From Verrucomicrobiota bacterium (GTDB taxonomy: Bacteria; Verrucomicrobiota; Verrucomicrobiia; Chthoniobacterales; UBA10450), in assembly GCA_003219395.1 (NCBI GenBank), contig QHOR01000154.1, positions 1 through 5,905 of the forward strand: a stretch of 5,905 bases of DNA, read 5' to 3'. The notes beneath the pieces were generated by a model. It was not told the origin of the DNA, searched no databases, and saw nothing but the letters and a program-made list of their open reading frames with translations. Positions 4,365-5,905 of the stretch are shown in pieces. The translations under genes and the position numbers were made by a program. Position 1 is the first letter of the stretch; each line of letters opens with the position of its first letter.

Positions 4365-5905
4365 CTACGTTTTGATCAGCGGCGGGGGAACATCTTCGCT
4401 TATTCCGGTGTCCACGCCGCGGCGGAGTTTGCTGTGGCGCACACTGTACAGAAAATAAATTGTCAGGCCGATTCCGAGCCACACCACGAATCGGATCCAG
4501 GTCATCACAGGAAGACTGAGCATCAGTGCGACGCAGAGGATAACACCAAGAATCGGAAACACCGGAACAAATGGAACACGAAACGGGCGCGGACGCTCAG
4601 GCGCGGTGCGGCGCAGCACGTTTACACCAACGCAAACCAATATAAATGCAAAGAGCGTACCGATATTCGTCAGGTCAGCTAGATCGCCGATGTTTGTAAT
4701 CATCGCCACAAGACCAACCACAACGCCCGTCCAGATAGTGGTGACATACGGGGTGCGGAATCGTGGGTGAACTCTGGCGAAATATTCCGGCAGCAAACCA
4801 TCGCGTGCCATCGCCATGAAGATGCGCGGCTGACCGAGTTGAAACACTAGGAGCACCGAAGTTGTTCCAGCGAGCGCGCCAGCGCTGACTAGCGCTTGCG
4901 CCCATGGTTTGCTGGCAAAGGCGGTGGCAACAGCAGCCGCATCCCCAGCATAGACGGTGTATTTCTTTATTCCGGTCAGAATGGTTGACATCAGGACATA
5001 GAGCAGAGTGCAGATGATCAAGCTTGTGATGATACCAATCGGCATATCGCGCTGGGGATTTCTGGTTTCTTCGGCTGTGGTCGAAACCGCATCAAACCCG
5101 ATGAAGGCAAAAAAGACGATCGCTGCCCCGCTCATCACGCCGGCAAAGCCATGGGGCACATACGGGTGCCAGTTCGTGGGATTGACCATGAATGCGCCGA
5201 ATGCAATGACGAAAACGACAACCGCGATCTTGATAATAACAATCGTCGTGTTAGCGCGAGCGCTCTCGCGAATCCCATAAACCAGGATTGCGGTGACCGC
5301 AGCGACGATGAGGAGCGCAGGAAGATTAAAAGCGATTGAGTGACCTGCGAGGAGAGGCAAGGCAGTGGACGAATAACCCTCCAGGGGCGGGCCGCCCTTA
5401 GCGAGCAAATCGGTAGCAGTCTGGTGATCGTTGACTAACCAGAGCGGAAACTTCAGATGAAAAAGGCTATCGCATAATTGCACGAAATAGCCGGACCAAC
5501 CGACCGCCACCGCCATGTTGCCGACCGCATACTCAAGGATGAGGTCCCACCCGATGATCCACGCCACCATCTCCCCCAGTGTGGCGTACGAATAGGTGTA
5601 CGCCGAGCCGGACACGGGAATCATCGATGCGAGTTCGGCATAACAAAGCGCGGCAAAGCCGCACGCGATGCCGGCCACAATAAATGAAACGGCAATCGCC
5701 GGACCCGCGCCTGCGCGACCAAAGACAATATTTGCGCCAGACAACCACGCCTGAAGAAAGTTAATCACTGGTGTCTCGAGCCGCGATGAAAACACCTGAC
5801 CGGCTGCCGCGGTTCCGGTCAGCGCGAAGATCCCTGCGCCAATGATCGCACCAATCCCGATCGCGGTTAGATCGAGCGGGCCGAGCGTCCGTTTGAGTTG
5901 ACGAT
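4365..5905 (-). CDS. APC-superfamily amino acid permease, CAT family (5' end beyond window)
   Basis: An inner-membrane transporter of the cationic amino acid transporter (CAT, 2.A.3.3) type, like bacterial YfnA/ApcT proteins, probably a proton-coupled amino acid importer. The frame is open to the right edge: 512 residues are visible and the true start lies beyond 5905. A GTG at 5795 is internal and would remove the substrate-binding first helix. From the first complete codon, the TM1 motif GAIIGAGIFALTG is at 18-30, GFDAVSTTAEETRNPQRDMP lies at 269-288 (TM6 end and the CAT signature), and about 12 helices are visible. Two segments on the predicted periplasmic side are longer than in Geobacillus ApcT as I recall it: about 28 residues between TM1 and TM2 (near 37-65) and about 25 between TM3 and TM4 (near 150-185). 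The tail ends in DVPPPLIKT. Substrate cannot be read from the sequence. Confidence 0.9.
   Translation of the reverse strand, partial: RQLKRTLGPLDLTAIGIGAIIGAGIFALTGTAAAGQVFSSRLETPVINFLQAWLSGANIVFGRAGAGPAIAVSFIVAGIACGFAALCYAELASMIPVSGSAYTYSYATLGEMVAWIIGWDLILEYAVGNMAVAVGWSGYFVQLCDSLFHLKFPLWLVNDHQTATDLLAKGGPPLEGYSSTALPLLAGHSIAFNLPALLIVAAVTAILVYGIRESARANTTIVIIKIAVVVFVIAFGAFMVNPTNWHPYVPHGFAGVMSGAAIVFFAFIGFDAVSTTAEETRNPQRDMPIGIITSLIICTLLYVLMSTILTGIKKYTVYAGDAAAVATAFASKPWAQALVSAGALAGTTSVLLVFQLGQPRIFMAMARDGLLPEYFARVHPRFRTPYVTTIWTGVVVGLVAMITNIGDLADLTNIGTLFAFILVCVGVNVLRRTAPERPRPFRVPFVPVFPILGVILCVALMLSLPVMTWIRFVVWLGIGLTIYFLYSVRHSKLRRGVDTGISEDVPPPLIKT

Noticed and set aside
5793..5795. GTG as the permease start
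   Set aside because: The frame continues without a stop to the window edge and encodes the conserved TM1 motif GAIIGAGIFALTG upstream of it.

Overview
The window looks like chromosomal DNA from a free-living Gram-negative bacterium with about 50-55% G+C by eye, weak Shine-Dalgarno sequences and several single genes facing in different directions. An LPS heptose epimerase (HldD) implies an outer membrane with a heptose-containing core. The DUF5069 protein, a CAT-type permease and degenerate 7-bp repeats between genes suggest a soil Verrucomicrobium (Chthoniobacter or Udaeobacter-like). The lineage is an inference; no rRNA or marker gene is present.

Layout: 1-255 has no credible gene. It holds a small hairpin, a heptanucleotide repeat array and small inverted repeats. 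A class I SAM methyltransferase (256-999, minus) is divergent from hldD (1029-1985, plus) across only 29 bp. A 136-bp gap with strong hairpins separates hldD from a convergent OsmC-family protein (2122-2532, minus). Upstream of OsmC a 132-bp gap carries heptad repeats in both orientations, and the second array runs into the 3' end of a secreted GH26-like glycoside hydrolase (2665-3732, minus). Divergent from the hydrolase is a DUF5069 protein (3811-4260, plus). A 104-bp convergent gap contains a compact element predicted to fold as a three-way junction. Last comes a CAT-family amino acid permease (minus) that is still open at the right edge of the window.

The genes do not form one operon or an obvious pathway. 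They cover envelope biosynthesis (HldD), thiol-peroxide defence (OsmC-like), polysaccharide breakdown outside the cytoplasm (GH26-like), amino acid uptake (permease) and two proteins of unknown substrate or role (methyltransferase, DUF5069). I see no mobile element, CRISPR array, tRNA or defence system. The least explained signals are between the genes: the heptad repeat arrays, one of which supplies the end of a coding sequence, and the branched palindromic element near 4266-4318.
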